Positions 28,440-38,302 of a stretch of DNA of 64,000 nt are shown in pieces. Position 1 is the first letter of the stretch, and the number at the start of each line of letters is the position of its first letter. The notes under the pieces were generated by a model. That model was not told the origin of the DNA and did no database searches. It was given only the letters and a program-made list of their open reading frames with translations. This DNA comes from Ignavibacteriales bacterium (GTDB taxonomy: Bacteria; Bacteroidota; Ignavibacteria; Ignavibacteriales; Ignavibacteriaceae): NCBI GenBank assembly GCA_016714125.1, contig JADJNX010000020.1, positions 62,001-126,000 on the forward strand. The letters run 5' to 3'. Made by a program: the position numbers and the translations under genes.

Positions 28440-29339
28440 GTGAAGATTGGATTTTTAGGACTTGGTAAAATGGGAGCCAACATGGTTGAAAGACTTTTGC
28501 TTGGTGGTCATGATGTGGTGGCTTATAACAGATCAGAAGGAAAAGTTTTGGAAGCTGTTGCAAAAGGCGCTACGGGATCAACTTCAATTGAAGACCTGTG
28601 TAATAAACTTGAAGGAAGAAAAGTCGTTTGGCTGATGGTTCCTTCGGGTCAGGCTGTTGATGATAATATTGCAGAAACTGTAAAATATCTTAATCCCGGC
28701 GATATCATCGTTGACGGTGGAAATTCTTACTGGAGAGACACTCAGGCACGAAGCAAAAAAGTAGCAGAGATGGGATTTGAGTATCTCGATTGTGGAACAA
28801 GTGGAGGAGTCTGGGGATTACAAAACGGCTATTGCTTGATGTATGGTGGGAAAAAAGAAGCAATTGATTTTATTTTACCTGTTCTCGAAACACTTGCGCC
28901 TGTGGGTGGACATACCTATTGTGGCGAAAGTGGTGCAGGGCATTTTGTAAAAATGGTACACAATGGAATTGAATACGGCATGATGCAGGCTTATGCTGAA
29001 GGTTTTGAAATAATGGAAAAATCTCCATTTAATATCGATCTTGAAAAAGTTACAGGTATCTGGCAGCATGGAAGTGTAGTCCGTTCATGGCTTCTTGATC
29101 TTGCAAATCTTGCATTTAAAGAGGATCCAAAACTTGAAAATGTTAAAGATTATGTGGCAGACAGTGGTGAAGGCAGATGGACAGTTCAGACTGCTATCGA
29201 TTTTGATGTACCTGCCCATGTAATCACAACATCTCTATTTAACAGATTTCAGAGCAGGCAGGATGAAAGTTTTGCTATGAAAACTCTTTCTGCCCTAAGG
29301 AATAAATTTGGTGGCCACGAAATGAAAACGAAGGAGTAG
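28440..29339 (+). CDS. gnd: 6-phosphogluconate dehydrogenase, decarboxylating (short type)
   Basis: 299 residues, the length of the GndA-like short class rather than the ~470-residue class. The GTG start is preceded by AGGAG. The Rossmann motif is GFLGLGKMGANM; the substrate segment includes VDGGNSYWRDT, CGTSGGVWG and the catalytic Lys region GHFVKMVHNGIEY. It converts 6-phosphogluconate to ribulose 5-phosphate with CO2 release and heads the pentose-phosphate operon. NAD versus NADP preference cannot be set with certainty; the AYNRS segment after strand two, with Asn then Arg, would fit NADP. Confidence 0.92.
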   Translation: MKIGFLGLGKMGANMVERLLLGGHDVVAYNRSEGKVLEAVAKGATGSTSIEDLCNKLEGRKVVWLMVPSGQAVDDNIAETVKYLNPGDIIVDGGNSYWRDTQARSKKVAEMGFEYLDCGTSGGVWGLQNGYCLMYGGKKEAIDFILPVLETLAPVGGHTYCGESGAGHFVKMVHNGIEYGMMQAYAEGFEIMEKSPFNIDLEKVTGIWQHGSVVRSWLLDLANLAFKEDPKLENVKDYVADSGEGRWTVQTAIDFDVPAHVITTSLFNRFQSRQDESFAMKTLSALRNKFGGHEMKTKE

Positions 29340-29345
29340 CCTCCG

Positions 29346-30845
29346 GTGCCTAATGACCAGATATTAGTGATTTTTGGCGCTTCAGGTGATCTCACTGAGA
29401 GAAAGCTAATCCCCGCACTTTTTGCTTTAAAGCAGAGGGATTTGCTTCCCAAAAATTTTGCTGTTCTTGGAACCGGAAGAACTGAGATGACCGATGATGA
29501 ATTCAGGAAAAAGATGGATCTAAAAGGGGAGGGATATGATCCTGAATTCATTAAAATGCTCCACTATATTGCCATGGATCCCCAAAATCCTGAGAATTAC
29601 TACCAGCTAAGAGAGCGGTTGAGGCATCTTGATCACGATTTTAAGGTAAAGGGCAACTACATATTTTACCTTGCAACGCCACCTTTGTTATACGACACCG
29701 TTGCGGAAGGTTTGGCTGCGGCAGGGTTAAATCACAATGAATCTGATACCGGTCTGAAAAAACTGATAATTGAAAAACCATTTGGTTACGACCTTGCATC
29801 GGCACAGGCACTGAATCAGAAACTTCGTCACTATTTTGATGAGAGTCAACTCTATCGTATCGATCATTATCTGGGGAAAGAGACTGCCCAGAATATCCTT
29901 GTATTTCGATTTGCAAACGGCATATTTGAACCTCTTTGGAACCGCAATTATATCGATCACATCCAGGTGACATCTTCTGAAAGTATCGGAGTTGAAAATC
30001 GTGGTGGTTATTATGATAGTGCCGGGGCATTGCGGGATATGGTTCAAAATCACCTGCTTCAACTTGTGGCCCTTGCAGCAATGGAACCCCCCGCAGGGTT
30101 TGATGCTGATTCCATAAGAAATGAAACAGTAAAAGTTTTTCAATCGATAAAACCACTTTCACCCGCGGATATACGGAAAAATGTGATCAGGGGGCAGTAT
30201 ATCGGTTCGAAAATTAAAGGCGAAACAATAAAGGCCTATCGCGATGAAAAAGGGGTTGCTCCCGATTCCCGCACTGAAACATTTGTGGCACTAAAATTTT
30301 ATATCGACAATTGGAGATGGGGCGGGATTCCATTTTATATCGGAACGGGGAAACGACTTCCAACCCGAGTTACTGAAATTGTGGTACGCTTCAAGAATAC
30401 CCCTCACCGTTTGTTCAGAAGTATTTTTGACGAAGAGTCGGGAACAAATCAACTGATTATCAGAATCCAACCCGATGAAGGAATCTTGTTAAGGTTCTCC
30501 CTGAAACAACCCGGTTCAGGTTATCAGGTTAAAAATGCTTCACTCGATTTTCATTATTCGAGTCTGTCAGACGGAAAGCTTCCGGAAGCTTATGAAAGAC
30601 TGATCAGCGATTGCATGATGGGTGATTCAACTCTTTATACCCGTGGTGATGCATTGGAAGCCTGTTGGAAGTTTATTGATCCCCTGCTTGAAGCATGGAA
30701 AAACGACGAAAAAATCAAAGTTTATGGATATCCATCAGGAACCTGGGGACCCGAAGAAGCTGATGCACTTCTTCATTCAAACGGACAGACCTGGCGTTAT
30801 CCGTGCAAAAATCTGACGGATGACGAAAATTATTGTGAGCTTTAG
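29346..30845 (+). CDS. zwf: Glucose-6-phosphate 1-dehydrogenase
   Basis: 499 residues with a GTG start six bases after gnd. It carries the coenzyme motif FGASGDLTERKL, the substrate segment IEKPFGYDL, and the G6PD active-site signature RIDHYLGKE with its catalytic His. It makes 6-phosphogluconolactone and reduces NADP+, supplying the first step for the following pgl gene. Full length and all motifs are intact, with no frame breaks. Confidence 0.95.
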   Translation: MPNDQILVIFGASGDLTERKLIPALFALKQRDLLPKNFAVLGTGRTEMTDDEFRKKMDLKGEGYDPEFIKMLHYIAMDPQNPENYYQLRERLRHLDHDFKVKGNYIFYLATPPLLYDTVAEGLAAAGLNHNESDTGLKKLIIEKPFGYDLASAQALNQKLRHYFDESQLYRIDHYLGKETAQNILVFRFANGIFEPLWNRNYIDHIQVTSSESIGVENRGGYYDSAGALRDMVQNHLLQLVALAAMEPPAGFDADSIRNETVKVFQSIKPLSPADIRKNVIRGQYIGSKIKGETIKAYRDEKGVAPDSRTETFVALKFYIDNWRWGGIPFYIGTGKRLPTRVTEIVVRFKNTPHRLFRSIFDEESGTNQLIIRIQPDEGILLRFSLKQPGSGYQVKNASLDFHYSSLSDGKLPEAYERLISDCMMGDSTLYTRGDALEACWKFIDPLLEAWKNDEKIKVYGYPSGTWGPEEADALLHSNGQTWRYPCKNLTDDENYCEL

Positions 30846-31562
30846 ATGCAAGATGTAATTAGAATATATCCTGATCCGGATATGACAGTCAGGGCTTGTG
30901 CCGCTTTTATTGCGAGGAAAATAGAAGAAGCCCTCGAAACTAAAGAATATGTTTCAATTGGACTTTCCGGTGGAAGTTCTCCAAACATGCTTTTTACGGT
31001 TCTATTTGAAGAGTATCGGGAGGGAATTCTCTGGGATAAAATAAAGTTCTTCTGGGTTGACGAGAGATGTGTGGCACCTGATGATGCAGAAAGTAATTTT
31101 GGAACAGCTAAAAAACTTTTGCTCGACCCTCTCAAAATTCAGGATAAAAATATATTCAGGATATTTGGAGAAAATGAACCTCCGGCGGAAGTGGAAAGAT
31201 ATACAGATTTGCTTGAAAAAGAGTTTGGTCCCGAAATCGGGTTTGATATCTGCCTGCTTGGAATCGGGACTGATGGTCACACAGCTTCCATCTTTCCTCC
31301 TGATATAAAATTAATGGAAAGCAAAAAGTTTGTCGCAACTACTGTAAACCCAAACACCGGACAAAACAGAATTACCATAACCGGCAGACTGATTAACAAT
31401 TGTAAAGCAGTGATATTTTTGGCATACGGCAAAGAAAAAAAGGAAGTACTTGACGGGATACTAAACCATAAAAAAAGAGAACACTATCCCGCCGGGTTGG
31501 TGTTTAATGTAAGGTTTGGTGTTTACTGGTATCTTGATTCGGCTGCCTACCGATTGCCGTAA
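30846..31562 (+). CDS. pgl: 6-phosphogluconolactonase
   Basis: 238 residues starting directly after the zwf stop. It has the DevB-type sugar-phosphate-binding loop GLSGGSSPNM, FFWVDERCV, SNFGTAKKLL and the catalytic GIGTDGHTASIFP. It hydrolyses 6-phosphogluconolactone to 6-phosphogluconate, completing the oxidative branch between zwf and gnd. Adjacent placement without a gap indicates co-transcription. Confidence 0.94.
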   Translation: MQDVIRIYPDPDMTVRACAAFIARKIEEALETKEYVSIGLSGGSSPNMLFTVLFEEYREGILWDKIKFFWVDERCVAPDDAESNFGTAKKLLLDPLKIQDKNIFRIFGENEPPAEVERYTDLLEKEFGPEIGFDICLLGIGTDGHTASIFPPDIKLMESKKFVATTVNPNTGQNRITITGRLINNCKAVIFLAYGKEKKEVLDGILNHKKREHYPAGLVFNVRFGVYWYLDSAAYRLP

Positions 31563-31593
31563 CAATTTAATAAATATTAATATTGGAGAAAAA

Positions 31594-32577
31594 ATGATTT
31601 TGGCTTGTGACGCAGGAGGAACAAAAACTGCTCTTTCTGTCTTTTCGATTGAAGGTAAGAAATTAAAATCTTACAAAAGTGAACGGTATGAAAGCAATAA
31701 ATTTAGCAGTCTTGAAGAGATGATATGTGACTTTCTTAAAGATACAGGATATGACATTCAAACAGGTTGTGCGGGTGTTCCGGGTCCTGTTGTTGATGGA
31801 ATAAGCAGTTCCACAAACTTGACCTGGGCAATGGATGAGAAGAAAATTGCTGAGGCTACCGGGATTCCGAACTTTAAATTAGTGAATGATTTATATGCAC
31901 TTGCTTCGGCTGTTCCCTTTTTGGATGAAGAGGATATTCTGACAGTATATGAGGGAGCGGGTCCCAAATTGGATGGTGTGAAAGCTATACTTGCTCCCGG
32001 CACCGGCCTTGGACAGGGTTTTCTTGTTCCGCTCGATAACGGCAAATTTAAAGTGATCCCTTCCGAGGGTAGTCATGCTGATTTTGCACCGACAGATGAT
32101 CTTCAGGTGGAAATGATGAAATTTATGAGGGCTGAATATGGCAGAGTAAGTGTTGAAAGAGTGGCATCGGGGTTGGGACTTAAAGCGATATTCAAATTTT
32201 TAAACGATTCTAAAATCGCAGTTCCCGGTGATGAATTACTTGAAGCCATTAAAACCGAGGACATTGCTGCAATGATCTCAAAATTTGCGCTTGAGGGGAC
32301 AGACGAACTTGCAGTTCTTGCACTCGAAATTTTTACCAGGGTGCTCGGCTCACAAGCGGGAAATCTTGTGCTCACTCTAATGGCAACCGGAGGAGTTTAT
32401 CTTGGCGGGGGAATCCCACCAAAGATCGCTTCTAAATTTATGGAGGGTTCTTTTGTTGAATCATACATCAACAAGGGTAGATTGAGTTATATAGTAAAAG
32501 ATACACCGGTCTATTTAATTAAAGACAGCAACGCAGGCCTTAATGGAGCTGCTTTTATTGCAGCAGGGCTTGTCTGA
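31594..32577 (+). CDS. glk: Glucokinase (ROK-independent Glk family)
   Basis: The start is set at the ATG at 31594, preceded by TTGGAGAA; longer versions overlap pgl. The 327-residue product has the phosphate-1 motif ACDAGGTKTALSV, the AGVPGPV loop, LVNDLYALA with the catalytic Asp, APGTGLGQGFL, and the PSEGSHADFAP signature of bacterial glucokinases. It phosphorylates glucose to glucose 6-phosphate, the substrate of zwf and of the isomerase domain in the next gene. Confidence 0.93.
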   Translation: MILACDAGGTKTALSVFSIEGKKLKSYKSERYESNKFSSLEEMICDFLKDTGYDIQTGCAGVPGPVVDGISSSTNLTWAMDEKKIAEATGIPNFKLVNDLYALASAVPFLDEEDILTVYEGAGPKLDGVKAILAPGTGLGQGFLVPLDNGKFKVIPSEGSHADFAPTDDLQVEMMKFMRAEYGRVSVERVASGLGLKAIFKFLNDSKIAVPGDELLEAIKTEDIAAMISKFALEGTDELAVLALEIFTRVLGSQAGNLVLTLMATGGVYLGGGIPPKIASKFMEGSFVESYINKGRLSYIVKDTPVYLIKDSNAGLNGAAFIAAGLV

Positions 32578-32599
32578 AAACTTTTATAAGGATTTGAAA

Positions 32600-35389
32600 A
32601 TGAGCAAAATTGAAAAATTAGCAGCACTGGGCCAGTCACTTTGGCTCGATTTTATCAGTCGGGATTATATCTCTGGAGGCAAACTTCAAGATATGATTAA
32701 TGATGGATTAAGAGGCATCACCTCAAATCCTACAATTTTTGATAAAGCGATTGCGGGTAGCAATTCCTACGATTCCGAGATTGCACAACTTTTGGGAAAA
32801 GGTTCATCCACTCTTGAAATATATGAACAGTTGGTCATCAAAGATATTCAAACAGCATGTAAAATGATGTTGCCTGTTTATGAGCGCACCAACAAACTTG
32901 ATGGATATGTAAGTCTTGAAGTGAATCCAAAGCTCGCTTATGAAACAGCGGGGACCATCACCGAGGCTGTCAGACTTTGCCAGACTGTTGGGGCTCCAAA
33001 CCTTATGATTAAGGTCCCTGCAACCAAAGAGGGGATTCCAGCCGTGAAAGAATTGATTTCACACGGTATCTCTGTGAATGTTACGCTCATTTTTTCAATC
33101 GAAAGTTACATCGACACTGCAATGGCATTCATTGAAGGTCTCGAAATTCTCAAACAGAATGGTGGGGATGTTTCGAAAGTTGCTTCAGTTGCATCATTTT
33201 TTGTAAGCAGAGTTGATTCAGCTTGTGACTCAGCACTAGACAAAGTTGGTAACGAAGACCTGCAAGGGAAAATAGCAGTTGCCAACGCAAAAATCGCATT
33301 TAAGGAGTTTAATGGTTTGTTTTCGGGAGAAAGGTGGAACAATCTGCTTTCTTCAGGGGCAATGCCACAAAGAGTTCTTTGGGCGAGCACAGGAACAAAA
33401 AATCCTGCATACTCGGATGTACTTTATGTTGATGAATTAATTGGAAGTCCAACCGTAAACACAATGCCCCCTGCCACAATCGATTCATTCCTTGATCATG
33501 GTAAACTCGAAGTTACCCTCGATAAGGGAGTTGAAGAAGCTGAAGCCCAATTTGAGGCGCTAAAATCAGCAGGAGTAAATATTGATGAGATCACTACGAA
33601 ACTTCAGGTTGATGGAGTAAAATCGTTTGAAGATTCATTTGATTCGCTGCTCGGTTCAATTGAGAAAAAAGCTATTGTAATTTTGAGGAAGAACAATGAA
33701 TTCAACTGTTATCCAACGGTCTTAACTGAGTCATACGATTCAATGCTCGTGGAACTTAATCAATTGGAGATTCCTAAACGAATTCATGACGGTGATTTTA
33801 CGGTGTGGAGCGATTCCCCGGTTGAGATAACCAATCGTATGGGATGGCTTCAAAGTCCGATAAACACACTTAATGCCCTTGACGAGATTAATGAATTTGT
33901 TTTAGAGATTAAAAAAGAAGGCTTTTCCAACGGGCTGCTACTCGGAATGGGTGGGTCATCACTCGCTCCCGAGGTTTTTAGTCAGGCATTTGGTAAAGTT
34001 GATGGATTTCTTTCTCTGGAGATACTTGACAGCACTCATCCTGCTGCAGTACTTGAAAAAGAGGCAAAACTTGCAGAGAAAAAGACACTATATATTGTTT
34101 CCACCAAATCAGGTGGGACAGTAGAAACCCTTTCTTTCATGAAGTATTTTTACACCTCAATCGCAGGGAAACTCGGCAAAGTTGAAGCCTCAAAAAGATT
34201 TGTGGCAATTACCGATCCCGGTAGTGGACTTGAAGAGATGGCAAAAGAACTTGGTTTCAGAAAAATCTTCCTGAATGATCCCAACATTGGCGGCAGGTAT
34301 TCAGCCCTTTCACTTTTTGGAATGGTGCCGGCGGCTCTTATGGGAATCGATATTAAGGATGTCTTAGAGAAAACATTGTTAATGGTCTCAGAAGCAAAGA
34401 TGTCAGGTGGAACACCTGCAAAATTGGGAGTTCTTCTGGCAGCCGGGGCAAATCTGGCTTACGACAAGGTAACCTTTATTTCTCCGGGTGTTTATTCCTG
34501 TTTTGGTCCCTGGGTTGAACAATTAATTGCTGAAAGTACGGGAAAGACAGGAAAAGGAATCCTCCCTGTTGAAGGTGAAAAAATCCTCGAGCCTGCCGAT
34601 TACGCCGGTGACAGAATATTTGTTTATCTCTCTGATGAAAAATCGGGCGAAGGGAAGAACAAATTTGATGCACTTGTTGCCGCAGGGCATCCCGGAATTG
34701 AGATAATCATTCCTGATAACACCTTTATTGGTTACGAATTTTTAAGATGGGAAGTTGCCACCGTTATAGCAGGCTGGGGAATGAAAATTCAGCCATTTGA
34801 TCAGCCTGATGTTGAATCTGCAAAGATATCAGCAAGAGCTGTATTGAAAAAATTTAAAGATGAGGGTAAACTACCCGAACCTGAAGTGGTTTTTGAAGAA
34901 AATGGTATAAAAGTAGTGGCTAATGTTTCCGGCAGAGAAATAAAACCGGCGCTCTCTGAATTTATGAAAAAGATGCACGAGGGTAATCCCGGTGACGATC
35001 ATAGAAGTTATTTATCCATTCAGTCGTATGTTAAAGCATCACCTGAGACAGATAAACTTTTGCAGGAACTTAGATGTCGCTTCCAAAGCAAATATAAAAT
35101 CGCCGTTACAACGGGTTACGGACCACGCTTTTTACATTCGACAGGTCAACTTCACAAAGGAGACTCGGGTCACGGAATGTTCATTCAGATAATTACCGGA
35201 ATAGATGGGGATTGTTTTATTCCCGACGAAACAGGAAAACCTGAAGGAAGCATGTCTTTTGGAACACTTGTGGTTGCACAAGCCATGGGTGATCGGGATG
35301 CTCTGGTTGGGAATGGAAGAGAAGTATTTACGCTTTTTGGCGGTAAAAATCAGGCAGAAGTGATTCATCAAATAATAAATGCAGTCTGA
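32600..35389 (+). CDS. tal-pgi: Bifunctional transaldolase / glucose-6-phosphate isomerase
   Basis: 929 residues from ATG 32600. The N-terminal ~360 residues are transaldolase: GITSNPTIFDKAI and NLMIKVPATKEGI, with the Schiff-base Lys. The C-terminal ~540 residues are a SIS-fold phosphoglucose isomerase: GMGGSSLAPEVF, STKSGGTVETLS, GGRYSALS and HGMFIQI. Such fusions are known in several bacteria, where they link glycolysis and the pentose-phosphate shunt. It ends the gnd-zwf-pgl-glk operon and is followed by a clear terminator. Both halves keep their active-site motifs, so both activities are expected. Confidence 0.93.
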   Translation: MSKIEKLAALGQSLWLDFISRDYISGGKLQDMINDGLRGITSNPTIFDKAIAGSNSYDSEIAQLLGKGSSTLEIYEQLVIKDIQTACKMMLPVYERTNKLDGYVSLEVNPKLAYETAGTITEAVRLCQTVGAPNLMIKVPATKEGIPAVKELISHGISVNVTLIFSIESYIDTAMAFIEGLEILKQNGGDVSKVASVASFFVSRVDSACDSALDKVGNEDLQGKIAVANAKIAFKEFNGLFSGERWNNLLSSGAMPQRVLWASTGTKNPAYSDVLYVDELIGSPTVNTMPPATIDSFLDHGKLEVTLDKGVEEAEAQFEALKSAGVNIDEITTKLQVDGVKSFEDSFDSLLGSIEKKAIVILRKNNEFNCYPTVLTESYDSMLVELNQLEIPKRIHDGDFTVWSDSPVEITNRMGWLQSPINTLNALDEINEFVLEIKKEGFSNGLLLGMGGSSLAPEVFSQAFGKVDGFLSLEILDSTHPAAVLEKEAKLAEKKTLYIVSTKSGGTVETLSFMKYFYTSIAGKLGKVEASKRFVAITDPGSGLEEMAKELGFRKIFLNDPNIGGRYSALSLFGMVPAALMGIDIKDVLEKTLLMVSEAKMSGGTPAKLGVLLAAGANLAYDKVTFISPGVYSCFGPWVEQLIAESTGKTGKGILPVEGEKILEPADYAGDRIFVYLSDEKSGEGKNKFDALVAAGHPGIEIIIPDNTFIGYEFLRWEVATVIAGWGMKIQPFDQPDVESAKISARAVLKKFKDEGKLPEPEVVFEENGIKVVANVSGREIKPALSEFMKKMHEGNPGDDHRSYLSIQSYVKASPETDKLLQELRCRFQSKYKIAVTTGYGPRFLHSTGQLHKGDSGHGMFIQIITGIDGDCFIPDETGKPEGSMSFGTLVVAQAMGDRDALVGNGREVFTLFGGKNQAEVIHQIINAV

Positions 35390-35404
35390 TATTTGTAATT
35401 AATG

Positions 35405-35440
35405 AGACCGGTTAAAGAGGCCGGTCTTATATATTTGTAG
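35405..35440 (+). terminator. Terminator of the pentose-phosphate operon
   Basis: AGACCGG (35405-35411) pairs with CCGGTCT (35421-35427), followed by a moderately T-rich tail. It lies 16 bp after the tal-pgi stop. Confidence 0.7.
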
Positions 35441-35487
35441 TAATAATTCTACAAAAAGTTGGTTTTATATCATCCAATTGTTTGCGT

Positions 35488-36920
35488 ATGATGTTAATTT
35501 GTGTTTTATTTGTTCAGATAAAAAGAGAAATAGTGAAAATAGTGTCACTTTTTGAACGAGAGGGCAGACTCAGTATTACAAAATTACCATTAAGTATAGT
35601 TTTACTGTGTTTAATGTCCCTCCAGATTGGCTTATATGGACAGGCAGATCTTCTGACGTCGGGCCCAATGCCATGCTATTCTGAAAAGCGAGAAGTAGTG
35701 ATTTGGCTTCAAACTGTTGCGGCTGCCAAGGTTCATTTAGTTTATTATGATTCTAAAAATCCTTCCGAAACCGTCAAAACTTCCTTTATTAACACAGAAG
35801 CACCAACCGGATTTACCGCTCAATTTTATCTTACCAGGCTGGAACCGGGGAATACCTACTTCTATGATGTTTTTGTTGATGGGAAAAAGGTTGAAAAACC
35901 TTACAAATTTTCCTTTAAAACACAGAAGTTGTGGGAGTGGCGTGAAGATGCCCCTGATTTCTCATTTATTACAGGTAGTTGTGCATATATAAATGATGAA
36001 CCTTATGACCGACCGGGGAAACCCTATGGCGGGCAGTATGAGATATTTAACTCCATCACTGCAAATAAGGGGGATTTTATGCTTTGGCTTGGAGATAATG
36101 TTTACTTCAGAGAAGCTGAATGGTCAACCCGTGACGGGATGATCTATCGTTATACTCACTCTCGGTCGAATAAAGAGATGCAGGAGATGCTCTCTTCGAT
36201 GCATCATTATGCAATATGGGATGATCACGATTATGGTAACAACGACAGTGACAGAGGTTTGCGGAATAAACAGGATGCTCTTGATGTGTTTAAAATGTTT
36301 TGGGGAAATCCGGGATATGGAATTGATGGAAAACCCGGTGTAACCACTTCTTTCAACTATTCGGATGTTGATTTTTTTCTGCTTGATAACAGATACAACC
36401 GGACACCAAATTACAGAAAAATGGTGATCGAACAATACTTGGGAAAGATCAATTAGAGTGGCTGATTGATGTGCTCGCAAGCAGCAGGGCAACATTCAAG
36501 ATTGTATGTATGGGTGGGCAGTTTCTGAACTCTGAGAAGGTGCTCGAGAATTATGCAAATTATGAGTCAGAGCGACAATGGATACTCGATCAGCTTGAAC
36601 TTGAGAAAATAAGCGGAGTCATTTTTCTTTCCGGCGACCGTCACAGTTCAGAGTTGGATATCATGCCAAGGGAGAAATCATATCCCTTGCACGAGTTTAC
36701 AATATCCTCTTTAACAGCAGGTCCAAGCACTTATGCTTTGAAAGAAAATAATATTTACAGGCAGGAGGGGACACTTCTAACTGAGAGGAATTTCGCCAAA
36801 ATATCAGTGACCGGCAAGAAGAAGGAACGAATTCTGAAATGCACTGTTTACAACGTAGCAGGGGAAGAGAAATGGTCGTATTCAATTAAAGAATCCGACT
36901 TAAGATACCCCGGTAAATAA
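35488..36920 (+). CDS. PhoD-like alkaline phosphatase / metallophosphatase (frameshifted)
   Basis: A long N-terminal lead ends in a hydrophobic signal (SIVLLCLMSLQIGLYGQ), so the start is uncertain (35488, 35491 or a GTG near 35533). A fibronectin-like N-domain follows, then the PhoD metallophosphatase: FITGSCAY, LWLGDNVYF, IWDDHDYGNNDSDRG and FLLDNRYNR. The AAA at 36444-36446 has lost a base; with four A's the text reads LGKDQLEWLIDVLASS and continues to the last metal ligands in LSGDRHSSELD. One exported phosphodiesterase or phosphatase is therefore encoded. It is unrelated in function to its sugar neighbours, as far as can be seen. Confidence 0.85.
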
Positions 36921-37048
36921 AACAGAGTAATGTGATTATTGTCACTAAAACTTAAAATATGGAGAAAACTTGACATGGGTCATAATATTTTACCTATGGC
37001 AGAGATATTTTTACAACACAAATTTAATAATTAATCCAATTTGAACTG

Positions 37049-38176
37049 ATGAAATCAAATTCTACAACTAACAAAACGGCATATCCTTACGAGAGTTATG
37101 ACTCTACCGTAGGCGAAGGAATCCCGGTCGAGAATATAATGCTCGACTACAGGATTGCCAATACTGTTGGTTCGATGGCTTTAAATTTCATCAGAAAACA
37201 TGTCAGTCTCGCAAACCCCGGCACCAAAGTCTTACACACATCATCGAAGTTTAATGTTGAATCGCTTGCAGACGACGAGGTTAGTGATTTTGTAAACATT
37301 AGAACACTCAACCATATTCGTTATCTCAACAAATTTTTTGAAGCAGTAAATCGTAAGATACCTGATAATGGTGTGTTCATCGGAACCTTTGAGACATTTG
37401 GACAGAGAAGACGAAGAATATTCAGCAAGTATGAAAAATGGCTTGCCGCGCCTATATATTTTGTTGACTTTATGTTTCATAGAGTATTTCCAAAAGTGAA
37501 GATAACACGCAAAATTTACTTCTTCCTTACCGGAGGCTCGAATCGTGTTTATTCCTTAACCGAAGTTTTGGGAAGACTAGTTTCGTGTGGTTTTGATATT
37601 GTTGATTACAAGGCATTTGAAGAGCAGACATATTTTGCTGTTAAAAAGATTTCCGATCCCGAGTATAATGAAGAGCCATCGTATGGTCCATTGTTCAGGA
37701 TGAGAAGAATCGGGAAAAACGGTAAAATAATTCATGTTTATAAGTTCAGAACGATGCACCCCTATTCGGAATATCTTCAGAGATATGTTTTTGAAAAGAA
37801 CAGCCTACAAGAGGGTGGAAAGATAAAAGATGATTTCCGTGTAACCTATTGGGGCAGAATCATGCGCAAATTGTGGATTGATGAACTGCCAATGTTTATT
37901 AATTTCTTTAAGGGAGACCTTAAGTTGGTTGGCGTTCGTCCTTTGAGTACCCACTACTTGAGCCTTTATGATGAAGAACTTAGGGAAATGCGGTTAAAAC
38001 ATAAACCCGGTTTGTTACCGCCATTTTATGCGGATCTACCAAAAACGCTTGAAGAAATTATAGATTCAGAAAAGAATTATTTAAAAGAATACGATAAATA
38101 CGGTTTTGCTACCGATCTGAAATATCTTTCTAAAGCACTCTACAACATTTTGATAAAAAGAGCGAGAAGCAATTAG
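37049..38176 (+). CDS. Sugar transferase with unusual N-terminal domain
   Basis: 375 residues. The C-terminal ~170 residues are a bacterial sugar-transferase (WcaJ/PglC-like) domain: RIGKNGKIIHVYKFRTMHPY, KLWIDELPMFINFFKGD, LVGVRPLSTHY and HKPGLLPPFYADLP. The usual membrane helices of polyprenyl glycosylphosphotransferases are absent. Instead residues 1-210 contain LNKFFEAVNRKIPDNGVFIG and LTEVLGRLVSCGFDIVDYK, which look like the C-terminal half of a class I methyltransferase fold without an evident SAM-binding glycine motif. It presumably initiates or modifies an exopolysaccharide. A terminator hairpin follows. Confidence 0.82.
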   Translation: MKSNSTTNKTAYPYESYDSTVGEGIPVENIMLDYRIANTVGSMALNFIRKHVSLANPGTKVLHTSSKFNVESLADDEVSDFVNIRTLNHIRYLNKFFEAVNRKIPDNGVFIGTFETFGQRRRRIFSKYEKWLAAPIYFVDFMFHRVFPKVKITRKIYFFLTGGSNRVYSLTEVLGRLVSCGFDIVDYKAFEEQTYFAVKKISDPEYNEEPSYGPLFRMRRIGKNGKIIHVYKFRTMHPYSEYLQRYVFEKNSLQEGGKIKDDFRVTYWGRIMRKLWIDELPMFINFFKGDLKLVGVRPLSTHYLSLYDEELREMRLKHKPGLLPPFYADLPKTLEEIIDSEKNYLKEYDKYGFATDLKYLSKALYNILIKRARSN

Positions 38177-38205
38177 TTTTCAAGTTCATCAAACAAAATT
38201 GATTT

Positions 38206-38234
38206 AAGGCGTAACTCCGGGTACGCCTTTTTTA
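38206..38234 (+). terminator. Intrinsic terminator
   Basis: AAGGCGTA (38206-38213) pairs with TACGCCTT (38222-38229) and is followed by T's. It ends the sugar transferase transcript. Confidence 0.85.
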
Positions 38235-38302
38235 TTTTAAAAATATTATATTACGGCGTTATAATTTTAATTAAGTCAATTTACAAAAATCAAGGAGTAT
38301 TC

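Noticed and set aside
29641..30162. Two overlapping minus-strand frames of 138 and 173 residues within zwf
   Set aside because: They are antisense to the conserved G6PD active-site region; low-complexity, unlikely to be genes.
36971..37010. TTGACA promoter upstream of the sugar transferase
   Set aside because: The -35-like hexamer is present, but no -10/-7 element lies at a suitable distance.
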